Below, one piece after another: positions 6,941 through 13,798 of a DNA stretch of 22,369 nucleotides. The notes under the pieces are model-generated. The model did no database searches and was not told the DNA's origin. It was given only the letters and a program-made list of their open reading frames with translations. Location of the stretch: positions 1 through 22,369 of the forward strand of contig CAZGXW010000049.1 of assembly GCA_964529975.1 (NCBI GenBank), given 5' to 3'. Positions within the stretch are counted from its first letter, which is position 1. Each line of letters begins with the position of its first letter. Source of the stretch: JADFMN01 sp964529975. GTDB taxonomy: Bacteria; Armatimonadota; Fimbriimonadia; Fimbriimonadales; Fimbriimonadaceae. Both the position numbers and the translations under genes were made by a program.

Positions 6941-6955
6941 CCTCCCGATGCACAG

Positions 6956-6961
6956 TAGGAT
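6956..6961 (+). promoter_or_regulatory. -10 element of rarA, probably leaderless
   Basis: TAGGAT ends 6 nt before the rarA ATG. The intervening AGAGGA abuts the ATG, too close to act as a normal Shine-Dalgarno site, which favours transcription starting at the ATG. Confidence 0.5.
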
Positions 6962-6967
6962 AGAGGA

Positions 6968-8275
6968 ATGGCGGCGGATCTGTTCTCAAGCGAGGGCGCA
7001 AAGGGCGTGTTGCCGCTGGCTTCGCGGATGAGGCCGCGGGATCTGGACGAGTTCGTCGGTCAGCAGCACTTGCTTGCTCCGGGGATGCCTGCACGGCAGG
7101 CGATTGAAGAGGGGAAGTTGGGGAGCGTGGTGTTGTGGGCTCCACCGGGGTGCGGAAAGACGACGCTCGCCTACATCATCGCGCGGCACATGGACGCGCA
7201 CTTAGAGGCGACGAGCGCGGTGACGGCCGGCGTCGCGGACGTGCGCAAGATCGCTGCGGCGGCGCGGGACAGGTTGTCGTTCTCTGGCAAGCCGACACTG
7301 TTGTTGCTCGACGAGATCCACCACTTTAACAAGTCGCAGCAGGACGCACTGCTCGGGTACTTGGAGGACGGGACGCTACAACTGGTGGGAGCGACGACAG
7401 AGAACCCGTTCTTCGTCTTGAACAACGCACTGCTTTCTCGTGCGCGGGTGTTGCCGCTGAAGGCACTGTCTGGTTCGGACGTTGCGTCGTTGGTGCAGCG
7501 GTCTTTGGTGGACGAAGAGCGCGGGTTGGGAGCTCGAGGGCTGACGATCGACGACGACGCGCTCGCGCACTTGGTGGCGACGGCGAACGGCGATGCGCGG
7601 CTGGCGCTGAACGCTTTAGAGTCTGCGTCGTTGTTGGCGCCCTTGCGAGGAGCGATCACCTTGGAACTGGTCGAGCAGGTGTTGCAGCGGCAGGCGGTGC
7701 GCTATGACCGGCAAGGCGACTACCACTTCGACACGATCAGCGCGTTCATTAAATCGATGCGGGGGTCGGACTCGGACGCGGCCTTGCACTATCTGGCGCG
7801 GATGTTGGAGGCGGGCGAGGATCCGCGGTTCATCGTGCGGCGGATGATCGTGCTGGCGAGCGAGGACATTGGGAACGCCGAGCCGCAGGCGTTGGTGTTG
7901 GCGACATCCGCGCTGCAGGCGGTCGAGCGGATCGGGATGCCGGAGGCGCGGATCGTGCTGGCGCAGGTCGTGACTTTCTTGGCCGAGGCCCCGAAGTCGA
8001 ACCGCGCTTATCTGGCTGTCGAGCACGCATTGAAGGACGTTCGTGAGAAGCCGTTGCAGCCGATCCCGATGCACTTGCGGAACGCGCCGCACTCGGGATT
8101 GAAAGAGATGGGGCACAGCGAGGGGTACGAGTACCCGCACGACTTTCCTGGGGCGTTCGTTGCGAAGGACTACCTGCCCGAGGATGCGGAGTTGGCGACG
8201 CCATACTACGAACCGAGCGAGCGTGGGTATGAGGGGAAGATCAGGGAGCGAAGGAAGGGACGGGGTAAGGAGTGA
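6968..8275 (+). CDS. rarA: Replication-associated recombination ATPase RarA (MgsA)
   Basis: The product has 435 residues, full length for the family. RarA is a AAA+ clamp-loader-like ATPase acting at stalled replication forks and in recombination. Visible features: the N-terminal RPRDLDEFVGQQHLL box (about 22-36); Walker A APPGCGKTT (58-66, with Ala for the usual first Gly); Walker B LLLLDEIHHFNKSQQD with Asp115-Glu116; sensor 1 in GATTENP (141-147); a GDARLALNAL sensor-2 segment; and the C-terminal tetramerisation region (SEDIGNAEPQAL, EYPHDFPGAFVAKDYLP). The last residues (KIRERRKGRGKE) and the stop lie at the start of a heptamer repeat tract. It is preceded by the composite repeat and a probable leaderless promoter, so it seems to be transcribed on its own. 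Confidence 0.95.
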   Translation: MAADLFSSEGAKGVLPLASRMRPRDLDEFVGQQHLLAPGMPARQAIEEGKLGSVVLWAPPGCGKTTLAYIIARHMDAHLEATSAVTAGVADVRKIAAAARDRLSFSGKPTLLLLDEIHHFNKSQQDALLGYLEDGTLQLVGATTENPFFVLNNALLSRARVLPLKALSGSDVASLVQRSLVDEERGLGARGLTIDDDALAHLVATANGDARLALNALESASLLAPLRGAITLELVEQVLQRQAVRYDRQGDYHFDTISAFIKSMRGSDSDAALHYLARMLEAGEDPRFIVRRMIVLASEDIGNAEPQALVLATSALQAVERIGMPEARIVLAQVVTFLAEAPKSNRAYLAVEHALKDVREKPLQPIPMHLRNAPHSGLKEMGHSEGYEYPHDFPGAFVAKDYLPEDAELATPYYEPSERGYEGKIRERRKGRGKE

Positions 8276-8301
8276 GGAGTAAGGAGTAAGGAGTAGGGAG
8301 T
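8267..8301 (+). repeat. Heptamer tandem repeat, five units
   Basis: Five 7-bp units run without gaps: AAGGAGT, GAGGAGT, AAGGAGT, AAGGAGT, AGGGAGT. The first unit includes the start of the rarA stop codon (8273-8275). The tract resembles the short tandem heptamers known from cyanobacteria, and each unit contains a GGAG core. Confidence 0.85.
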
Positions 8302-8306
8302 TGTCG

Positions 8307-8312
8307 TACACT
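8307..8312 (+). promoter_or_regulatory. -10 element of the receiver-like gene
   Basis: TACACT is followed after 6 nt by the in-frame GTG at 8319, the spacing expected for transcription starting at the codon itself. Confidence 0.45.
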
Positions 8313-8318
8313 ATGGGA

Positions 8319-8738
8319 GTGCAGACGCAGACTTGTGGAGAGAGGTTTGTTCCGCCCGTCGGGCATACGGCTGTCGGGGCGGCGGAGTTTGCCGAGCGGA
8401 CTGTGGTTATCGCGCTCTCGAACTCGCGCGAGGCGAAGTTGTTCATCGAGGCGTATGAGCGGATGGGGTTTCGTGTGATCCGCGCTAACGACGGCGGACG
8501 ATTTTTGGACCTTGTGCGCGAGAGTCGCATCGATCTGTTCGTAACTGACCGTTTGCGTTACATCGCGGCGGCGCGGATGCTGTTGCGCGGGTTGAAGATG
8601 CCTCGGACGTGCTTCGTCGCAAGCGACACGAGTTCTGCTAGCGTCGTTTGGGCAGCCGGGGCCGAGGCGATCATGGTGCGGTCGATGACGGCAGAAGACT
8701 TCTTCAGTTATGAAGTGGTTCAGAGACCGGACGCTTAG
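8319..8738 (+). CDS. Receiver-like domain protein, degenerate
   Basis: The product has 139 residues from the GTG at 8319; ATG 8313 would add two. Residues about 22-135 follow the alpha/beta pattern of a response-regulator receiver: a first strand RTVVIALSN, a helix REAKLFIEAYERMGF, strand VIRAND, helix, then IDLFVTD with an Asp where the phospho-acceptor should be, and AGAEAIMVRSMTAEDFF matching the GAxxyLxKP region. The acidic pair after strand 1 is absent (LSN) and the conserved Lys is Arg, so phosphorylation is doubtful. No output domain is present. It may be a stand-alone pseudo-receiver acting by protein contact. It follows rarA with the heptamer tract between and probably has its own promoter. 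The family call is by fold pattern only. Confidence 0.6.
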   Translation: MQTQTCGERFVPPVGHTAVGAAEFAERTVVIALSNSREAKLFIEAYERMGFRVIRANDGGRFLDLVRESRIDLFVTDRLRYIAAARMLLRGLKMPRTCFVASDTSSASVVWAAGAEAIMVRSMTAEDFFSYEVVQRPDA

Positions 8739-8806
8739 CGAGCCCCTTCGAGGCGTGGGGCGTTGTTCAACGTTGGTTTCTCGAGGCAAGCCACCGCACT
8801 CCATTT

Positions 8807-8906
8807 NNNNNNNNNNNNNNNNNNNNNNNNNNNNNNNNNNNNNNNNNNNNNNNNNNNNNNNNNNNNNNNNNNNNNNNNNNNNNNNNNNNNNNNNNNNNNN
8901 NNNNNN
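8807..8906. other. Assembly gap of exactly 100 N
   Basis: Exactly 100 N is the usual placeholder for a scaffold gap of unknown length. It lies next to a dispersed repeat, the likely reason assembly broke. The true distance, and whether both sides are contiguous in the genome, is unknown. Confidence 0.97.
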
Positions 8907-8918
8907 TGCACTCGTGTT

Positions 8919-9036
8919 GCGCAGGCTAAAGCCTGCGGCTACGAATCGTTGTGCCCGAAGCCGTGCTCCTTCGATCCGCTCAGGATGACGGCTTCGGGTT
9001 GGGGTTTTCGAAAGCGCAGTGCCGACGGAGCGGCAC
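8919..9036. repeat. Composite palindromic repeat, copy 2
   Basis: The module order matches copy 1. (a) A 24-bp stretch (8919-8942) is identical to 6803-6826. (b) CCCGAAGCCGT..TCCT (8954-8970) pairs with AGGA..ACGGCTTCGGG (8982-8998); two bases are unpaired on each side. (c) GTGCCGACGGAGCGGCAC (9019-9036), without the inner hairpin found in copy 1. Confidence 0.85.
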
Positions 9037-9047
9037 AATCCCATCCT

Positions 9048-9081
9048 CGAACCCTCCAGACCTTTGGGCCTGGAGGGTTCG
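9048..9081. terminator. Perfect 12-bp hairpin downstream of the cupin gene
   Basis: CGAACCCTCCAG (9048-9059) pairs with CTGGAGGGTTCG (9070-9081) across a 10-base loop. It lies 7 bp past the cupin stop codon on the minus strand. There is no U tract, so it may be an RNA-stabilising 3' hairpin or another repeat instead of an intrinsic terminator. Confidence 0.5.
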
Positions 9082-9088
9082 AACGCGG

Positions 9089-9466
9089 TTACTGATTCAT
9101 GTTTTGTGGTTTGATCTCGACGACGAAGAGTCGGAGCGTGGTGTTTCCTGTGTTCTTGGCGGAGTGGCTTTGTGCGGGAAGGAAGAGCGTGGTGCCTGCG
9201 GCGACGTCCATCTCGACGGGATCCTTTCCGACCTCATGGATCATGAGCCGTCCGCTTGTGATCGCGTGGACCACGTGGTCGGGGTGCTTGTGCACGGCGA
9301 TGGCTTGTCCGGGTTTGAACTGGACGATGAACGCGCGGACTTTGTCGTTGCTGAGTTTGAGGTTGTAGATCGATCCGTCGACGTAGAGCGGGTCTTGGGC
9401 CGGCGGGGCGGCGGCGACGGTGAGCGCCATTGCGGCGCCGGCGATGAGCAGGTTTCTGACGTGCAT
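9089..9466 (-). CDS. Secreted single-domain cupin protein
   Basis: The product has 125 residues from the ATG at 9466, preceded by GAGAGGAAAA and opening on a signal peptide (MHVRNLLIAGAAMALTVAAA). The mature part is one cupin barrel. Motif 1 reads GQAIAVHKHPDHVVHAITSG with His59, His61 and His64 or His67 as candidate metal ligands; the usual motif-1 Glu is not present. Motif 2 reads GTTLFLPAQSHSAKN with His101 and Asn105; PxG is PAQ. Metal binding is therefore plausible, but the activity cannot be named. The gene is divergent from an HxlR regulator, 106 bp between start codons, and may be its target. A 12-bp hairpin follows the stop. Confidence 0.85.
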   Translation of the reverse strand: MHVRNLLIAGAAMALTVAAAPPAQDPLYVDGSIYNLKLSNDKVRAFIVQFKPGQAIAVHKHPDHVVHAITSGRLMIHEVGKDPVEMDVAAGTTLFLPAQSHSAKNTGNTTLRLFVVEIKPQNMNQ

Positions 9467-9559
9467 GGTTGCTTTTCCTCTCGGCCCCATGGTGGCGGGG
9501 CGGTGCACCGGCCCGCAAGTGGGTGTCCGAATTGTCACCCACCGACTTTTCGGCCAGTG

Positions 9560-9565
9560 TAGAAT
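9560..9565 (+). promoter_or_regulatory. -10 element of the HxlR gene, probably leaderless
   Basis: TAGAAT ends 7 nt before the GTG at 9573. A TTGTCA at 9532-9537 resembles a -35, but the 22-nt spacer is long. There is no Shine-Dalgarno site before the GTG. Confidence 0.55.
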
Positions 9566-9572
9566 CTTGGTC

Positions 9573-9902
9573 GTGGCAGACGACCCGCGGTCACAGGCTT
9601 TTCAGCGATTGGCGCAGATCATGGGCTGCAAATGGTCCATGGGAATCCTTGACTGCATCGAGCGAGGGGTGGTGCGGCCGGGAAAGATCGAGAAAGAGTT
9701 GGACGGAATCTCGACGAAGGTGCTTCACCGGTGCATCAATCGGCTGGAAGAGGAGGGTTTCTTGTTGCGCGAGTCGTTCGACGAGGTGCCGCCCCGGGTC
9801 GAGTATCGATTTTCGACAGAGGGGGAGGTGTTGATGGAAATGGTGCGGAACGTCCGCGCCTTGGCACAGCGATGGGACGGATTGAGCCCGCTAGAGATTT
9901 AG
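9573..9902 (+). CDS. HxlR-family winged-helix transcription regulator
   Basis: The product has 109 residues from the GTG at 9573, the family's normal length; the frame extends upstream but into the divergent promoter region. HxlR proteins bind DNA as dimers and often answer redox, aldehyde or other small-molecule signals. The whole protein matches the domain: GCKWSMGILDCIERGVVRPGKIEKELDGISTKVLHRCINRLEEEGFL covers the first helices and recognition helix, and the wing motif VPPRVEYRFSTEG is nearly canonical. The Cys in GCKW sits at a position where HxlR proteins vary; it could sense oxidants, but this is speculation. It is divergent from the cupin gene. The start lacks a ribosome site but has a -10 hexamer 7 nt upstream. 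Confidence 0.88.
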   Translation: MADDPRSQAFQRLAQIMGCKWSMGILDCIERGVVRPGKIEKELDGISTKVLHRCINRLEEEGFLLRESFDEVPPRVEYRFSTEGEVLMEMVRNVRALAQRWDGLSPLEI

Positions 9903-10122
9903 TCCACGTCCACTCTTCTCATTGCAGGGCCTTTGAAAGCGTGTACGGTAAGCGCTCTGCAGTGGTTCGCGGCCATGAGCCGCGCATTTGTTTCATCGTG
10001 TTAGGCAGGGTCCTTTGGTGAATTGGACTAGTGTGTGCGTGACAATCCGTTATGAGTAGGACCTTCCCTCTAGTTGAATTGAACCTGGCGTCACGTCGTT
10101 TTCACACATGGGACCGGAAACA
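9903..10122. other. Intergenic region upstream of the C2-like secreted protein
   Basis: This 220-bp stretch has no gene, strong repeat or confident promoter. A CCGGAAAC just before 10123 is a weak ribosome site. The hxlR stop is at 9900-9902, with no clear terminator after it. Confidence 0.5.
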
Positions 10123-10671
10123 ATGAAGCGTGTTGGAGTCGTCACTCCAGACATGCTTACGATGACTCTAACCCTCGCAATGGCTGCTATGGGGACCAGT
10201 CCTGTAGCACCGACGTCACCGGAACTGCCTCCGCTGACCGTCGACGTGACTGGAAAGGCAGAATCGCCGAAACTCGTGATCGATCGCATAAAGATGATCG
10301 ACAACGTGGACGCGAACATCTTCACTGCGGACCGCGCTGACGTCTATGCGGTCGTGATCGTCAACGATCTTCAGTACAAGACGCGGATCATGGCGATGGA
10401 CCACGGCGCGCCGCGCTGGGAGATCCCTTTGCCGACGAACACGGAGCGCGTGAACGTCAAGATTCGCCTGTTCGACCAAGACGGTGGTCTTGAGGGCGGC
10501 GACGACCACATCGACGTGAGCCGTGGCGCCGACAAAAAGGATCTCATCTTCACGTACTTCCCGTGGAGGCGGGAACTGTACGGAGACGTGAACGGTCGGC
10601 TTGGTCAGCAGTTCTACACGCGCGGGCTTTTCGACGGCGACAAAGCCCACATGTGGTTCTCCGTCATCTGA
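10123..10671 (+). CDS. Secreted protein with C2-like domain
   Basis: The product has 182 residues from the ATG at 10123; an ATG at 10108 adds five. A signal peptide is plausible: MKRVGVVTPD, then a hydrophobic MLTMTLTLAMAAMG before TSPVAP. The domain at about 50-135 looks like a C2 beta-sandwich: KLVIDRIKMIDN, VYAVVIVND, WEIPLP, then VNVKIRLFDQDGGLEGGDDHIDVS, in which the Asp-rich loops suit calcium binding. The C-terminus (LGQQFYTRGLFDGDKAHMWFSVI) is another strand pair. I recognise no enzyme motif. It converges with the M14 peptidase gene, separated by a hairpin terminator. Secretion and calcium binding are inferred from sequence. Confidence 0.75.
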   Translation: MKRVGVVTPDMLTMTLTLAMAAMGTSPVAPTSPELPPLTVDVTGKAESPKLVIDRIKMIDNVDANIFTADRADVYAVVIVNDLQYKTRIMAMDHGAPRWEIPLPTNTERVNVKIRLFDQDGGLEGGDDHIDVSRGADKKDLIFTYFPWRRELYGDVNGRLGQQFYTRGLFDGDKAHMWFSVI

Positions 10672-10681
10672 CGCTCCGACC

Positions 10682-10707
10682 GACCCCCGCCCGTTCGGGC
10701 GGGGGTC
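10682..10707. terminator. Bidirectional GC hairpin between convergent genes
   Basis: GACCCCCGCCCG (10682-10693) is perfectly complementary to CGGGCGGGGGTC (10696-10707), giving a long GC stem with a UUCG-type loop. It sits 10 bp after the C2-like gene stop and overlaps the stop codon of the M14 gene (10706-10708). It lacks a strong U tract on either side. Confidence 0.8.
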
Positions 10708-13324
10708 AATCTACATCAACACGGCGCACTTGTAGCGCGTTGAAGAGGAGTTTGAATGTGCCGTGTGGTTGGGCGCGGAAGGCGACCTCTGGGCCGAAGA
10801 GCACGACATGGCCCTGACCGAGGGGGAGTTCCATCGCCGCGACGCCGTTCATCAGGGCTTGTTGTCCCCAGGCCCATCCGCTTCTTAGCGGGGCGTCGGT
10901 GTCGAACCACGCGAACGAAGCGACACCGAGTTTCGGTGCGAACACTGGGCTCGAGTCGAAGATCACGTCCACGTACTCAGGCATTCCCATCGCGAGGTGG
11001 TGGGTGGTGTCGACTTTCACGCGCAGGACAGAGCCTGGGACGTAGAACTTCTCGCGGCTTAGCGGTCGTGTTTGGCCTTCGACGGTTTCTGTGAGGTGGT
11101 TGACGACGGGGAGGCCAAGTTGTTCGCCGATGCGCGTTGCGCTGCCGATCGCGACGACTGAGCCGCCGTTTTCGACGAACTCCTTGACTTTGGGGAGCGA
11201 AGTCGCGCTTGTGAGCGATCCCATGCGCGCGCGCCATTCGGCGGGGATGGTGGTGTCGTTTCTTTGGTTGTTCTGCCCACCGCCTCCTCCGCCACCGAAG
11301 CCCATGCCGTCGACGAGGATGAGCGTGTCGTACGCGCTGAGGATTCCTGCGTCGATGTCGGGAGGATAGACGACGTTGAAATCGAACTCGAACTGTTCCA
11401 GGAGCCAGCGCGTCCATCCGCTCGGCATCGATCCGCCGTAAACGTCGAGGAGCGCGATGCGCGGTGTGGGGAGAGGCTGGAGGCCTTCGGGCGGTGCTGT
11501 TGCCGTCTTGGATCGCACGCCATGGGTGCGGGCCATCTCTTCGAGGATGCGTTTGGACGCTGGCGCGGCGGTGACGAAGAAGGACCCGCGGTCGTCGCCT
11601 TGGAACACACGGTAGACGCCGACGCCTGCGTTTCGGATGCGGTTGGCGGCGGTGAAGGCGTCGTTCACGCGGCCATCGATGACGTAGCCTGCGGCGTTGC
11701 TGGTGAGGCTTGTTGAGAGGTTTGGCGTCGGGTGCTCGGTGAGAACGGGGAAGGTCACTTCGAACTTGTCGAGGATGCGGTCGAACTGCACACCCATCGA
11801 ATAGGCGAGAGTCCATCCCGCGCTGTCATAGGGCGCGGTCGGCGGCGCACCGGGGAAGCGTATGTCGTCCGGGTGGACCTGTGGCTCGAACATGCTGTAG
11901 ATGTGCGGGCGGAACGCTTGGTCCATTCGCACGATGTAGGAGCCTTCGGGATAGGTCTTGTCATTGATCGTGAATGCGCTGGTGGCCCTTTGCACGTCAA
12001 TGCCGGTCTCCATCAGCGCGTGTACGAACTTTGTCGCGGTTCCGAAGTCGGGCTGGTCAGACGGAATGACGTAGGCGCGGGCGTCGCGTTCTTCCGGTTT
12101 GCGCAAGTCTTCGATGCTTCGCGCTGATGTGATCTTGCGCGGGTTGGGCGTCCACGTGTCTTGTCTTCCGCGCTCGATGGAGTTCATGCCCATGCGCCAG
12201 ATGTTGAAGAGGATGGTTTCTCTAAACCTGCTCGCGTAGTCCAAGATCGCGTAGTTCGCTGTGATGGAATAGTCCACGCTCTGCCTGAAGTGCCACTCTT
12301 GCGGTTCGATCGGTTTGGGCAGGTCCGCGCTCGGGAGTTGCCGCCCAGCGATGAAGGGGATGCGCATCGGGGTGGGCGAGCCGATCGTCTCGGTGAGGAT
12401 GCCGATGATGTTGTGGAAGTACGCCGTGGTGCGCAGACCGCCGTTCCACCACGCTGAGTATCCAGCACCAGATCGCATTGTGACGCCGCGCTTGTCCTCG
12501 GCGATGAAGCGGTTGTGCATCACTGCGCCGACCATTTCGAGCCCCGTGCGCGCGAGGGGGTCTACTTCGTACGGGAACGGGTCGCGGAAGGGCGGCGCGA
12601 ACATCACCGTCCCGGCGGGACCGGTCTGGTGGTGGTTGTACATGATCTGCGGGAACCACTCGCGGTACATCACGCGGTTCATGTTCTCGGTCTCGGCCTG
12701 TGTGGAGGCGAAGAAGTCGCGGTTGTTGTCGTGGCCGATGTACTTTTGGTAGAGGCGCGGGACGCCGCCGGTACTGCGCTCGGTCTCGACGGGCTTGCGC
12801 ATGTACCAGTCGGCGACAAGGTCGTGCCCGTCGGGGTTCGCGTGGACCAGCAGAACGATCACGTCTTTGAGGATGCGTTTTGTTTCTTCGTCGTTGCGGC
12901 TGACGAGCTGCCACCCCATCTCCATCAGCACCTGGGCGCAGAGCACTTCGCTAGCGTGCAGTCCGCCATCGATCCACACGACGGTCTTGCCGTCCTTGGC
13001 GAGAGTTCGCGCTTCGCCTTCCGAGAGCTCGTTCGCCTTGGCGAGTTCGCGGGCGATGGCTTTGTACTCTGCGAGGTTGCGGTGGTTGGCGGGGTCGGTG
13101 ACGATCGCCATGTACTGCTCGCGCCCCTCGGCGGTCTTGCCGATCGTGGTGAGCGTGAAGCGGTCGGACTCCTTGTCGAGCTTCTTCCAGTACTCGGTGA
13201 GCTGTGCGTAGTTGGCGAGGAAGTAGTCCGCGCCGAGGTCCTTGCCGAACTGCTCCTTGGGGGAGGTCTGGGCGTGTGCGAGTGCGCACGCGATGAGCGT
13301 AAGGGCGATGGCAAGCCGTCTCAT
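10706..13324 (-). CDS. Secreted M14-family zinc carboxypeptidase
   Basis: The product has 872 residues. It is exported: MRRLAIALTLIACALAHAQT is a signal peptide. Residues about 35-370 form the M14 domain: GGLHASEV supplies zinc ligands His123 and Glu126; NPDG (163-166) and NNR (200-202) are substrate-binding motifs; MYNHHQTG (228-234) gives the third zinc His; LTETIGS probably contains the catalytic Glu. The long C-terminal part includes an alpha/beta region from about residue 640 (PRIALLDVYGG, then YDTLILVDG, then VKEFVENGGSVVAIGSA) resembling the glutamine-amidotransferase-like domain often fused in such M14 proteins, interrupted by a seven-Gly run. It probably degrades extracellular peptides. 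The start has only a weak ribosome site. The 3' end abuts the hairpin. Confidence 0.93.
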   Translation of the reverse strand: MRRLAIALTLIACALAHAQTSPKEQFGKDLGADYFLANYAQLTEYWKKLDKESDRFTLTTIGKTAEGREQYMAIVTDPANHRNLAEYKAIARELAKANELSEGEARTLAKDGKTVVWIDGGLHASEVLCAQVLMEMGWQLVSRNDEETKRILKDVIVLLVHANPDGHDLVADWYMRKPVETERSTGGVPRLYQKYIGHDNNRDFFASTQAETENMNRVMYREWFPQIMYNHHQTGPAGTVMFAPPFRDPFPYEVDPLARTGLEMVGAVMHNRFIAEDKRGVTMRSGAGYSAWWNGGLRTTAYFHNIIGILTETIGSPTPMRIPFIAGRQLPSADLPKPIEPQEWHFRQSVDYSITANYAILDYASRFRETILFNIWRMGMNSIERGRQDTWTPNPRKITSARSIEDLRKPEERDARAYVIPSDQPDFGTATKFVHALMETGIDVQRATSAFTINDKTYPEGSYIVRMDQAFRPHIYSMFEPQVHPDDIRFPGAPPTAPYDSAGWTLAYSMGVQFDRILDKFEVTFPVLTEHPTPNLSTSLTSNAAGYVIDGRVNDAFTAANRIRNAGVGVYRVFQGDDRGSFFVTAAPASKRILEEMARTHGVRSKTATAPPEGLQPLPTPRIALLDVYGGSMPSGWTRWLLEQFEFDFNVVYPPDIDAGILSAYDTLILVDGMGFGGGGGGGQNNQRNDTTIPAEWRARMGSLTSATSLPKVKEFVENGGSVVAIGSATRIGEQLGLPVVNHLTETVEGQTRPLSREKFYVPGSVLRVKVDTTHHLAMGMPEYVDVIFDSSPVFAPKLGVASFAWFDTDAPLRSGWAWGQQALMNGVAAMELPLGQGHVVLFGPEVAFRAQPHGTFKLLFNALQVRRVDVD

Positions 13325-13351
13325 GGTTGTGCGGGAGAGGTTACTCGAAGA

Positions 13352-13449
13352 CTACTCTTCGTCCCCCAACAGGCCCTTCATCCCTCGCTCCTTGAGCCAG
13401 GCGTGGCGCCAGCGGTGGATGGATTCGACCGAAGTCGGTTTGCGCGGGA
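13352..13449 (-). repeat. 98-bp direct repeat A: detached copy of the GH172 3' end
   Basis: This matches 14110-14207 at 95 of 98 positions, base for base at an offset of 758. It equals the last 98 bases of the GH172 gene including its TAG. On the minus strand two of the three differences are silent (GGG/GGC, AAG/AAA) and one changes the last residue (Glu for Ala). It follows hepT in the same frame after the hepT stop, starting 13 bp beyond it. It could be read as a 34-residue frame from a GTG, but I do not call a gene. Confidence 0.9.
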
Positions 13450-13462
13450 GGCGGGGCACGGC

Positions 13463-13798
13463 CTAAGCCACTTCAGAGACAATGTGGGCGATGCGCGCGC
13501 GGAACTCGGGCAGAACGGAGACGACAGTGTCCCACACGACGTCCAAGTTGACGCCGAAGTAGTGGTGGATCAGTTTGTCGCGCATCGCGGCGATGTTCCG
13601 CCAAGGAACGTCGGCGTGTGCGTCCTTGAGGTCCTGCGACAGGTTCTTCACCGCCTCGCCGATGATCTCGAAATTGCGGACTACCGCGTCTTGTGCCATT
13701 GTGCTCGTGTGGAACGCCTGCTCGCCGTCCGACGTGTACGAGTTGATTCGGTCTATCGCATCGAGAATGTGCCGGAGGTACGAGGCGTCGCGGCTCAC
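13463..13798 (-). CDS. hepT: HepT-family toxin (RX4HXY ribonuclease)
   Basis: The product has 111 residues, typical for HepT (formerly DUF86), an all-helical HEPN toxin that cleaves RNA and is silenced when its partner AMPylates a tyrosine. The active motif is intact: RDKLIHHY gives Arg73, His78 and Tyr80. Other family signatures are LRHILDAIDRI at the N-terminus and VVRNFEIIGEAVKNL in the middle. The ATG at 13798 overlaps the mntA stop by four bases, so it is coupled to its antitoxin. The toxin-antitoxin pair is enclosed by 98-bp direct repeats, suggesting acquisition as a cassette. An intact motif predicts an active toxin, held in check by MntA. Confidence 0.9.
   Translation of the reverse strand: MSRDASYLRHILDAIDRINSYTSDGEQAFHTSTMAQDAVVRNFEIIGEAVKNLSQDLKDAHADVPWRNIAAMRDKLIHHYFGVNLDVVWDTVVSVLPEFRARIAHIVSEVA

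Larger units (their letters stand above)
8739..9088. other. Intergenic region with assembly gap and repeats
   Basis: No gene is supported. It contains unique sequence to 8806, a 100-N gap, composite repeat copy 2 (8919-9036) and a 12-bp hairpin (9048-9081). Anything hidden in the gap cannot be assessed. Confidence 0.7.

Noticed and set aside
2181..9081. CRISPR-like array from the repeated palindromes
   Set aside because: Copies are few, unevenly spaced and differ in length, without spacers or cas genes.
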